This document shows, piece by piece, positions 35,788 to 43,647 of a stretch of DNA of 64,000 nt; within the stretch, counting starts at the first letter, position 1; every line of letters starts with the position of its first letter. Under the pieces are notes generated by a model. It had not been told where the DNA came from and searched no databases. It saw only the letters and a program-made list of their open reading frames with translations. The position numbers and the translations under genes were made by a program. The stretch is from a bacterium EF100-94H03 bin56 (GTDB lineage Bacteria; Pseudomonadota; Alphaproteobacteria; SP197): the NCBI GenBank assembly GCA_002238685.1, contig MPMV01000002.1, positions 1 through 64,000 of the forward strand, given 5' to 3'.

Positions 35788-38060
35788 GGCGCCTGGTCGA
35801 TGGCCGCAAGAATGCGCGGAGGCGACATCGGGGTCTCGGTCATGCGCTGGCCGATAGCACGCGACACGGCATTGGCCACCGCCGCAAGGGGTGGCACGAT
35901 CGGTGTTTCGCCAACGCCACGCACGCCATAGGGATGGCCGGGATTGGGCACCTCGACGATGACGGTGTCGATCATCGGCAGATCGGAGGCAACGGGAATG
36001 CGGTAATCGAGAAAGCCCGGGTTCTGCAGAATCCCGTCGCTGCCGTAGATGTATTCCTCGTTGAGAGCCCAGCCGATGCCCTGGGCGACCCCGCCCTGGT
36101 ACTGGCCCTCGACATAGTCGGGATGGATGGCCTTGCCCGCATCCTGAACCGCGAGGTAGCGCAGGACGGTGACCCGCCCGGTTTCCGGGTCCACCTCGAG
36201 ATCGCAGACATGCACGGCAAAGCTCGCGCCGGCACCCTCGGCATTGATTTCCGCATGACCGGCGATCGGCCCACCGGTGGCAGGCGCCATGGCGGCGATC
36301 GCATCGAAGGTCAGCGGTTCGTGGTCACCGGCATTCGCCCCCGAGGGACGCACGCATCCCTGGTCCCAGACCACGGCGTCGACATCGATGTCCCACACGG
36401 CGGCGGCGCGCCGCTTCATGGTGTCGATGACCTTGCGCGATGCCGCGATGGTGGCGAGGCCGGCCGAATGGGTGACCCTGCTGCCGCCGGTGGTGTCGTT
36501 GTGTCCGAGAGCACTGGTATCGGCGATGATCGCCTTCACCCTCTCATAGGGAATCTGGAGTTCTTCGGCGGCCATCAGGCACATGCTGGCGCGGCTGCCG
36601 CCGATGTCGGGCGTGCCCAGCGACACGAGAACGGTGCCGTCGTTGTTGACGTTGACCGTCACGCTCGTCTGGCCACCGTAGTTCGGCCAGAAACCGGCCG
36701 CGATTCCCCTCGCCTGGTTGGGCCCGGGAGCGGCCTCGAGCGAAGGATGGTCCCGCGCCGCCTCGAGGCACTCCACGAATCCGATGGTTCCGAAGGTCGG
36801 GCCATAGACGGAGCTCGCACCTTCCTTCACGGCATTCCTCAAGCGCAGTTCGACAGGATCGATGTCCAGCTTGCAGGCGATCTCATCGAGGAGGGACTCG
36901 ATGGCGAAAGCGGCCATCGGCGCGCCCGGCGCGCGGTAGGCGGCGGCCTTGGGGCGGTTCACCACCACGTCATAGCAGTGCAGGTCCACGTTCGGACAGT
37001 CATAGGGAGCCATGCCGCACACGGCTCCGTAGCCCACCGGTGAACCGGCGAATGCGCCTCCCTGGTATCTGAAGGAGGCGTCGCAGGCCGTGATCCGGCC
37101 ATCACGGGTGGCGCCGATCCGGGCGGTGATGCTCGTCGAGGACGTGGGCCCGGATGCCCGGAAGACCTCGTCCCGGCTCATCGTCATCTTGACCGGCCGG
37201 CCGGACTGACGTGACAGGAGGAGGGCCACAGGCTCGAGAAAAACGGTGGTCTTGCCGCCGAACCCGCCGCCAATCTCCGACGACGTCACGCGCAGGCTCG
37301 CGAGATCCATGCCCAGGATGTTGGCGCACATGTCGCGCACGGAGAAGTGACCCTGGGTGCAGCACCACAACTCGGCGACGCCGTCCTCGGAAGCCGAAGC
37401 CACGCAGGCATGGGGCTCGATATAGCCCTGGTGGGCGGCCTCGGTCCGGAAGGTCTGCTCGACGACGACATCGGCAGCGGCGAATCCGGCTTCGATGTCG
37501 CCCATTTCGATCCTGGTGTACTCGGCGATGTTGGACGGCTCTTCGGGCGCCGGATCCATGCCGGCGGTGATCATGTCCTCGTGCACCAGGGGCGCGCCGG
37601 GCCTCATGGCCTCGTCGACATCCGTGACATGGGGAAGCACCTGCCAGGTGATGTCGATGAGCTTGAGCGCCTGACGGGCGACCGCCGTCGATGTCGCCGC
37701 AACGGCGGCAACCGCATGACCCTCGTAGAGCGCCTTGTCCCTCGCCATGACGTTGCGGGCCACATCCCACAGGTTTTCCTCGACCTCCCCTTTCACCGTT
37801 CCCTCGGGGCCGATGTCCGGAAAGTCGTCGCGGGTGACGACCGCCTTGACACCCGGCAGGGCTCGCGCCCTGGAGGTGTCGATGGCCAGGATACGGGCGT
37901 GTGCGTGGGGGCTGCGCAGCACCTTGCCGACAAGCATGTCGGCGCCGGCGAGATCGGCGCCATAGAGCGCCCGGCCAGTGACCTTGTCGGTGCCGTCTGG
38001 GCGGGGCGGACGGGTTCCGACCTTGTCGAATGTCGTCCGGGTGGTGAATTCGAGTTCCAT
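35784..38060 (-). CDS. Xanthine dehydrogenase-family molybdopterin-binding subunit
   Basis: 758 residues, the large subunit of a three-part molybdenum hydroxylase (CoxL/HcrA/XdhB class). Recognisable segments are VTGRALYGADLAGADMLVGK, RSPHAHARI, YIEPHACVA, SSEIGGGFGGKTTVFLEPVA, AAYRAPGAPMAAFAIESLLD and the C-terminal GVRGVGETPIVPP with the catalytic Glu. The overall form is nearer 4-hydroxybenzoyl-CoA reductase and nicotinate or aldehyde dehydrogenase subunits than carbon monoxide dehydrogenase (no AYRCSFR loop). It hydroxylates a carbon centre with water-derived oxygen. The substrate is unknown. Confidence 0.92.
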   Translation of the reverse strand: MELEFTTRTTFDKVGTRPPRPDGTDKVTGRALYGADLAGADMLVGKVLRSPHAHARILAIDTSRARALPGVKAVVTRDDFPDIGPEGTVKGEVEENLWDVARNVMARDKALYEGHAVAAVAATSTAVARQALKLIDITWQVLPHVTDVDEAMRPGAPLVHEDMITAGMDPAPEEPSNIAEYTRIEMGDIEAGFAAADVVVEQTFRTEAAHQGYIEPHACVASASEDGVAELWCCTQGHFSVRDMCANILGMDLASLRVTSSEIGGGFGGKTTVFLEPVALLLSRQSGRPVKMTMSRDEVFRASGPTSSTSITARIGATRDGRITACDASFRYQGGAFAGSPVGYGAVCGMAPYDCPNVDLHCYDVVVNRPKAAAYRAPGAPMAAFAIESLLDEIACKLDIDPVELRLRNAVKEGASSVYGPTFGTIGFVECLEAARDHPSLEAAPGPNQARGIAAGFWPNYGGQTSVTVNVNNDGTVLVSLGTPDIGGSRASMCLMAAEELQIPYERVKAIIADTSALGHNDTTGGSRVTHSAGLATIAASRKVIDTMKRRAAAVWDIDVDAVVWDQGCVRPSGANAGDHEPLTFDAIAAMAPATGGPIAGHAEINAEGAGASFAVHVCDLEVDPETGRVTVLRYLAVQDAGKAIHPDYVEGQYQGGVAQGIGWALNEEYIYGSDGILQNPGFLDYRIPVASDLPMIDTVIVEVPNPGHPYGVRGVGETPIVPPLAAVANAVSRAIGQRMTETPMSPPRILAAIDQAP

Positions 38061-38063
38061 GGA

Positions 38064-38540
38064 TCACTGTCCCCTCAGGTCGGCGGCGGTTTCCAGGACC
38101 GCGCGAATGATCTTGTCGTAGCCGGTGCAGCGGCACAGGTTGCCGGCGAGCCAGTAGCGCACCTCGGTCTCGTCGGGATCGGGGTTTTCCTCCAGCAGCG
38201 CCTTCGCGGCAACGAGGAACCCCGGCGTGCAGACACCGCACTGGAGGGCACCGAGTTCGAGGAACTTCGTCTGCAGCGGATGGAGTTCCCCGGTTCCGGC
38301 CATGCCCTCGATGGTCTCGACCTTGCGGCCGTCGGCTTCCGCCGCCAGCACCAGGCAGGCACACACCAGGCGGCCGTCAAACATCACCGAACAGGCGCCG
38401 CAGTCACCCGAGGCGCACCCTTCCTTCGATCCCGTGAGACCGAGGCGATCGCGCAAGGCATCGAGCAGGGTCTCCATGGTATCGCACAGGAACTCCGCCC
38501 TATCACCGTTCACCGTCGTCGTGACATGCTGAAGACTCAT
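38064..38540 (-). CDS. Molybdenum hydroxylase [2Fe-2S] subunit
   Basis: 158 residues. The plant-type cluster motif GCASGDCGACSVMFDGRLVC lies N-terminally and the second cluster motif (QCGVCTPGFL, LCRCTGY) C-terminally, as in CoxS, HcrC and XdhA-small subunits. ATG 38540 overlaps the FAD subunit stop, and the stop is 3 bases from the large subunit start, so the three are translated together. It carries electrons from the molybdenum site to FAD. Confidence 0.94.
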   Translation of the reverse strand: MSLQHVTTTVNGDRAEFLCDTMETLLDALRDRLGLTGSKEGCASGDCGACSVMFDGRLVCACLVLAAEADGRKVETIEGMAGTGELHPLQTKFLELGALQCGVCTPGFLVAAKALLEENPDPDETEVRYWLAGNLCRCTGYDKIIRAVLETAADLRGQ

Positions 38541-39403
38541 CGATTCTCTCCGGCTCGCGTACCGGCGATGCGCGCCGCCCGGCGGGCGAGCACTCCGGCA
38601 ACTTTCCTGCGGTAGGGCACGGTACCGCGCTTGTCGTCGATCGGCCGCGCCGCTGCCGAGGCCGCCGCCTCGAGCGCCGCCAGGGAGTCATCATCGAGGG
38701 TCGTGCCGATGATGGCCGCGGCGCCATCCTCCACCACCAGGGCCCGGGGACCGACGGCGCCGAGCACCACTTTCGCTGCCGCGCAGCAACCGCCGTCATC
38801 CAGCGTCAGGCTGACCGCGGCGCCGACCACGGCAATGTCCATCTCGGTTCGCGGAATGAGTCGAAGATAGGCGTCCCCGGACCGCGCCGGGGCTTCCGGC
38901 AGGAAGATCGACGCCACCAGTTCACCCGGAGCGAGCGAGGTCACTCCGGGGCCGGTTGCCACATCGCCGACCGGAACGTCGCGCTCCTTGCCGTCCGGTC
39001 CGGCAATGCGCGCCAGGGCGCCTGCCGCCATCATCGCCGGCACGCTGTCGGCCGCCGGGGAGGCATTGCAGAGGTTCCCGACCATGGTGGCGCGGCCCTG
39101 GATCTGCGTCGAACCGATCAGCTCCACCGCCTCGACAACGCCAGGCCAGGCGCGGCACACACCGTCATGGCGCCCCAGCGCCGCTCCCGGAACCGCGGCG
39201 CCGACACGCCAGCCGCCGTCCTCGGCAACGATCTCCGCCATCCCCGGGATACGCTTGATGTCGACGACGAGTTCCGGCTCCACGAAACCGGACCGCAGGG
39301 CGACGAGAAGATCGGTGCCGCCGGCGAGGACCCGCGCCACGCCCTGGCACGATGCCAGCATCCCGGTGGCATCGCCGAGTGTTCGCGGTGCTTCGTACCG
39401 CAT
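38537..39403 (-). CDS. Molybdenum hydroxylase FAD-binding subunit
   Basis: 288 residues (CoxM/HcrB class). FAD-contact segments are ARVLAGGTDLLVALRSG and TMVGNLCNASPAADSVPAM, and the C-terminal CO_deh_flav_C domain spans about 175-285. ATG 39403 is the first gene of the minus-strand operon FAD subunit - Fe-S subunit - large subunit - ThiS/MoaD - PhyH - fusion. The promoter should be in 39404-39599, shared with the divergent deiminase gene. Confidence 0.92.
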   Translation of the reverse strand: MRYEAPRTLGDATGMLASCQGVARVLAGGTDLLVALRSGFVEPELVVDIKRIPGMAEIVAEDGGWRVGAAVPGAALGRHDGVCRAWPGVVEAVELIGSTQIQGRATMVGNLCNASPAADSVPAMMAAGALARIAGPDGKERDVPVGDVATGPGVTSLAPGELVASIFLPEAPARSGDAYLRLIPRTEMDIAVVGAAVSLTLDDGGCCAAAKVVLGAVGPRALVVEDGAAAIIGTTLDDDSLAALEAAASAAARPIDDKRGTVPYRRKVAGVLARRAARIAGTRAGENR

Positions 39404-39599
39404 GTCAGACCTTCTCCCACATCTTCAGATCGAGGGGGATCATTCCAGAGAAGGGGACACTTGGGCAACTTTCATTTGTCGCGACACTGCCGGACATGCG
39501 GTTTCATCCCCGGCGCGCCCTCGCCCGTCACGGCACTTGACCGGATGCCGGTCGGCGGGTGAGAAAGACCATACACCCCAGGACAACCGGACCGGCACC

Positions 39600-40592
39600 A
39601 TGACGAGCATCTACGGCCAGACCATCAAGCTCTTCGGCTCGCACCCGGAGCCTGCCTTCGAGAGCGAGGCCGGGCAGACGTCCGTGTGGGGCCGGCAGTG
39701 GGGATGCGACAACGATGTCGGCACCCTGCGCGTCTGCCTCATGCACCGTCCCGGCACCGAGATGGAGATCGTCGACCGCAACCGGCGGATCGAGGAGATC
39801 GGTTCGTTTGGAGACCTCGACAGGGGCTGGTACTTCCAGAGCGACGTGGTTCCCGACTGGGACGAGTTCCGCGCCCAGCACGACGGCCTGGTCCGCACAC
39901 TGCAGGGCGAAGGTGTCGAGGTGGTCTTTCTGGACAGCATCGAGCCCGATGGCCTGAAATCCATCTACACCCGCGATTCGTCATTCGCCATCAAGGGAGG
40001 CAGCGTGATCTGCCGCCTGGCGCGCTCGATCCGGCGAGGCGAGGAGGCTCACGTCACGAAGACGATCGCCGGTCTCGGCATGCCGGTCCTGCGCACCATC
40101 CACGGCACGGGCATGGTGGAAGGCGGCAGTTTCGCCTGGCTCAATCACCGGACAGCCGTCATCGGCCGGTCCATCTGCGTCAACGAGGAGGGCGCGCGCC
40201 AGCTCGAGGAAGTGCTCGCCTGGCAGGGCGTCGAACTGCTGCGCGTCGATCTGACGGGCTATTCCATCCACATCGACGGCGCCATGACGATGATCGACGT
40301 CGACGTCGCCATCATCGATCCCGACATGCTTCCTTTCGCCTTTCTCGAGAAACTGAAGGAACTCGGCATCCGCACCGTCGAGATCACGGCGCAGGACAGC
40401 CACGCCATCATCAACTGCCTTGCGGTCCGGCCCGGCCGTGTCATCATGCCGCGCGGCATCTCCAACCGGACAGCCGACACCCTCGCCTCGATGAACATCG
40501 AGATCATCGAAATCGACTACGACAAGGTCTATCTCAACGGTGGCGGCATCCACTGCTCCACCTGCCCGCTGGTCCGCGATTCCGTGCACTGA
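39600..40592 (+). CDS. Arginine deiminase/amidinotransferase-superfamily protein
   Basis: 330 residues from ATG 39600. The guanidine-modifying fold is shown by YTRDSSFAIKGGSVICRLA, GTGMVEGGSFAWLN (acidic residue), GYSIHIDGAMTMID (His) and the C-terminal catalytic loop NGGGIHCSTCPLVRD (Cys). The set is nearer DDAH/ADI-like enzymes than agmatine deiminases. Reaction: hydrolysis or transfer at a guanidino or amidino carbon via a Cys-amidino intermediate. It leads a short plus-strand unit with two quinone oxidoreductase genes and faces away from the molybdenum hydroxylase operon. Confidence 0.88.
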   Translation: MTSIYGQTIKLFGSHPEPAFESEAGQTSVWGRQWGCDNDVGTLRVCLMHRPGTEMEIVDRNRRIEEIGSFGDLDRGWYFQSDVVPDWDEFRAQHDGLVRTLQGEGVEVVFLDSIEPDGLKSIYTRDSSFAIKGGSVICRLARSIRRGEEAHVTKTIAGLGMPVLRTIHGTGMVEGGSFAWLNHRTAVIGRSICVNEEGARQLEEVLAWQGVELLRVDLTGYSIHIDGAMTMIDVDVAIIDPDMLPFAFLEKLKELGIRTVEITAQDSHAIINCLAVRPGRVIMPRGISNRTADTLASMNIEIIEIDYDKVYLNGGGIHCSTCPLVRDSVH

Positions 40593-40615
40593 CGCCACCA
40601 CCCAAGGAGAAACTC

Positions 40616-41587
40616 ATGACACGTGCCGTGCGTATCCACAGGACCGGTGGCCCCGAGGTCCTGACCCTCGAGACGGTCGACACCGGTCAGCCCGGGCAAG
40701 GCGAGGTGCTGGTCCGCCAGACCGCCATCGGCCTCAACTTCATCGACACCTACCAGCGTTCGGGCCTCTATCCCCTCTCCCTGCCGGCGACCCTGGGCAT
40801 GGAGGCCGCAGGAATCGTCGAGGCGATCGGTCCCGGCGTCACGGATCCCGGCATTGGCGAGAGGGTTGCCTACCCGATGACCGCCGGCTCCTACGCCGGC
40901 GAGCGCATCATGCCGGCGGACCGCCTGGTCAGGATCCCCGACGGGGTATCGGACGAGACCGCCGCCGCCATGATGCTGAAGGGCATGACCGCGGAGTACC
41001 TGCTCATGCGGACCTTCCCCGTTCAGGAAGGGCAGACCATTCTCTTTCACGCCGCGGCCGGCGGCGTCGGTCTCATCGCCTGCCAGTGGGCCCGCGCCCT
41101 GGGCGCCCGGGTGATCGGAACCGTGTCGACCGAAGAAAAGGCGGCTCTCGCATCCGCCCACGGATGCCACCATCCGGTCGTGACGTCCAGCGAGGATATC
41201 GTCGCAAGGGTGAAGGAAATCACCGGCGGCAAGGGTGTTCCGGTCGTCTATGATTCGGTCGGCAGGGACACCTTCGATGCATCGCTGGCGGTGCTGGCGC
41301 CGCGCGGCACCCTGGTCTCCTTCGGCCAGTCCTCCGGCGCGGTCGAGAACTTCAATCCGGCGCGCCTTGCCGCCGGCGGCTCGCTCTACTACACGCGGCC
41401 CGGCCTCGCCAATTACATCGCCAGCCGCGAGGAACTCGAGCTTTCGGCCAAACGCCTCTTCTCCATGGTCGACTCGGGCGAGGTGCGCATCGAGGTCAAC
41501 CAGACCTATCCTCTCGACGATATCGAGCGAGCCCATCGCGATCTCGAGGGCCGTCGGACGACGGGTTCGACGGTTCTCCTCCCGTGA
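40616..41587 (+). CDS. Quinone oxidoreductase-like MDR protein (copy 1)
   Basis: 323 residues; ATG 40616 follows AAGGAGA. It is a zinc-free medium-chain reductase of the Qor class: TAIGLNFIDTYQRSGLYPLS, the NADPH site LFHAAAGGVGLIACQWARAL, and a C-terminal YPLDDIERAHRDLEGRRTTG. It reduces quinones or activated alkenes. The next gene is a close paralogue starting inside its stop codon. Confidence 0.93.
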   Translation: MTRAVRIHRTGGPEVLTLETVDTGQPGQGEVLVRQTAIGLNFIDTYQRSGLYPLSLPATLGMEAAGIVEAIGPGVTDPGIGERVAYPMTAGSYAGERIMPADRLVRIPDGVSDETAAAMMLKGMTAEYLLMRTFPVQEGQTILFHAAAGGVGLIACQWARALGARVIGTVSTEEKAALASAHGCHHPVVTSSEDIVARVKEITGGKGVPVVYDSVGRDTFDASLAVLAPRGTLVSFGQSSGAVENFNPARLAAGGSLYYTRPGLANYIASREELELSAKRLFSMVDSGEVRIEVNQTYPLDDIERAHRDLEGRRTTGSTVLLP

Positions 41588-42564
41588 GCGCCACCACAAG
41601 GGCCGTGCGCCTCACGCGCTGTGGCGGCCCGGAAGTCCTGGAACTCGCCGACACGGTCCTCGATCCTCCCGGCGCCGGCGAGGTGCGGGTGCGCAACACC
41701 GCGATCGCTCTCAATTTCTACGACATCTACGAACGCAGGGGCCTCTATCCCATCGACCTTCCCGTCACGCCCGGCTCGGAGTCGGCAGGCGTGGTGGAGG
41801 CGCTCGGCGCCGGCGTCCAGCACCTCGCCGTGGGTGACCGTGTCGTCGTTCTCTCGGGCCCGGGGAACTGCGCCGAGGCGATGAACGCCGATGCATCCCG
41901 GGTGGTGCGTCTGCCCGGGGACATAGACGAGACCGTTGCCGCCGCCATGATGACGAAGGCGATGACGGTCGAGTACCTGCTGGAACGCTGCGTTCCCGTG
42001 CGCCGCGGCCAGACCGTCGTCTTCCATGCGGCGGCAGGCGGTGTCGGTCTCATTGCCTGCCAGTGGGCCCGTGCCCTGGGCGCCCGGGTGATCGGCACGG
42101 TCTCCAGCGACGCCAAGGCGCGCCTCGCACGCATGAACGGCTGTCACGTCCCTGTCATATGGGGTCAGGACACGCTCGAGGACGTGGTGAGGACCGAAAC
42201 CGGCGGCAAGGGCGTTCCGGTGGTCTTCGATTCGATTGGCCGGACGAGTTTCGAGACCAGTCTCGCCTGCCTCGCCCGACGCGGCACCCTGGTGTCCTTC
42301 GGCCAGTCCTCGGGCGAGCCGGAGCCCTTCCGCATGCTGTTGCTGGCGGCCACGGGCTCGATCTTCATGACCCGGCCGACACTCGACGACTACACGGCAA
42401 CGCGCCTCGAACTCGAAGCCAGCGCCCGGCGCGTCTTCGACATGGTGGGAACCGGAAAGCTGAAGGTCACCATCGGCCAGACCTTCGACCTCGCCGACAT
42501 CGCAAAGGCCCACGAACTGATGGAGAGCCGCCACACGACCGGATCCACGGTCCTCGTCCCCTGA
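41584..42564 (+). CDS. Quinone oxidoreductase-like MDR protein (copy 2)
   Basis: 326 residues; GTG 41584 overlaps copy 1 by four bases. Long identical stretches with copy 1 (HAAAGGVGLIACQWARALGA, RVIGTVS, RGTLVSFGQSSG) show a tandem duplication, while the first half, which forms the substrate pocket, has diverged (NFYDIYERRGLYPIDLPVTP). The two may form a heterodimer or serve different substrates. Confidence 0.93.
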   Translation: MSATTRAVRLTRCGGPEVLELADTVLDPPGAGEVRVRNTAIALNFYDIYERRGLYPIDLPVTPGSESAGVVEALGAGVQHLAVGDRVVVLSGPGNCAEAMNADASRVVRLPGDIDETVAAAMMTKAMTVEYLLERCVPVRRGQTVVFHAAAGGVGLIACQWARALGARVIGTVSSDAKARLARMNGCHVPVIWGQDTLEDVVRTETGGKGVPVVFDSIGRTSFETSLACLARRGTLVSFGQSSGEPEPFRMLLLAATGSIFMTRPTLDDYTATRLELEASARRVFDMVGTGKLKVTIGQTFDLADIAKAHELMESRHTTGSTVLVP

Positions 42565-42636
42565 TGGCAGGGGGACGCTCAGCGCCCGGCACTGACGACA
42601 ATCCCGCTGCGACGGGCTCCGTCTCGAAGAACCGCA

Positions 42637-42906
42637 TCATTCCATCGGGATGCGTATGACGACGACGCCGGCCTCAAGGGCGTGGCGGGGCGAACACCTG
42701 TGGCGATCGTGGCATGCAACGCAGACTTTGACCACCGCGTGGACGGGAAACACTGCGGCAAAGTGCTCCGATGCGGTGAGCCTTTGCACCACCATGCGGG
42801 ACTGCGCGGACATCACGCGCCAGAGCATGTCGGCAATCTGGTGGAACGCAATCCCTCGGTCCGAGCCGCGGTCGCGACCGCAAGGCAGGCAGCCTCCCTG
42901 TTTCAT
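42637..42906 (-). pseudogene. Fragment with a c-type heme motif
   Basis: The minus strand reads FHQIADMLWRVMSAQSRMVV, then VFPVHAVVKVCVACHDRHRC and SPRHALEAGVVVIRIPME to a stop. CVACH is a heme-binding motif and the pattern resembles the end of small cytochrome-like sensory or secreted domains. A start near 42906 lacks a signal peptide, so it appears to be the 3' part of a lost gene. Confidence 0.4.
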
Positions 42907-42982
42907 CAGGGTTGTCCGTCGAACGTGTGCACCGCGGCGATCGCCGGCCGGGGGGGGCCGCCGGCACCCGCCGCGGCGGCGC

Positions 42983-43198
42983 TCAGATCCGCAGCCTGAA
43001 ATCGAGCCTGAGCGCGTGTTCGGGCCCGCCCACGCCACCTGGCATGGCGCTCGCCCGCAAGCTCCACGCCAAACGCCGTGTGCGTCGCCTCGAACCGGGT
43101 GCCGAGCCGGAGCCGACGGCCGCCAGGACCGTCTCCGCGAACGGCGTCAGCAGCCCGTAGGACGCCACATCGAAACCGCAGCCGACGCGCGGGACCAT
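42983..43198 (-). pseudogene. C-terminal beta-barrel fragment of an outer-membrane/autotransporter-like protein
   Basis: The minus strand reads DVASYGLLTPFAETVLAAV and ends GGPEHALRLDFRLRI before the stop. Alternating strands with YGLLTPFA...RLG...PEHALRLDLRLRW are how large autotransporter or adhesin-type proteins end in alphaproteobacteria. Only about 70 codons remain. A run of eight G at about 42950 marks further disturbance. Confidence 0.45.
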
Positions 43199-43647
43199 TG
43201 CTCAGGCGTTGTGTCGTCTCGACACTGATAGCCTCCGCGATGTCGCCTCATGCTCCGGCCTCCTGTTGCGCACTGTGCCGCGTATGGTAAACAGTTTTCT
43301 GTAATTGTGGTGTGTGCAATTTGGGCGTTATGATGTCGATTTGATGAATTTTGTTCTAGATAGGCCAACCGACTGTCGCGGCGCCGACGCAAGCCGCCGT
43401 TCCGGCATCCCGGCAACCCCGATTCGCACCGGCTCCCGGGAACCGACCCCACAGCGCCCCGTTTCCGGCCTGCGTTCCGGCCTCGGGGGCCGGAATCGCC
43501 AGGGTCGTACCACTCCGGATAGGCCTTCTCGTGTCGTATGCCGTATGCGGTTTGTTGTTAATTGTGCGTGTGGTAAGTGGACTTCAAGCTGTTGATCATA
43601 TTAACATCGAGGCGCGAATCCCGTCATGCGAACGAAGGAGACCCCGA
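43199..43647. other. Relatively AT-rich leader region before the histidine kinase
   Basis: No gene on either strand. From 43285 to 43370 and 43545 to 43615 it is clearly richer in A/T than its surroundings and probably holds promoter and operator sites for the kinase gene (for example TATTAA-like boxes near 43598), but no pair of boxes is convincing. The ribosome site AAGGAG lies at 43635. Confidence 0.4.
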
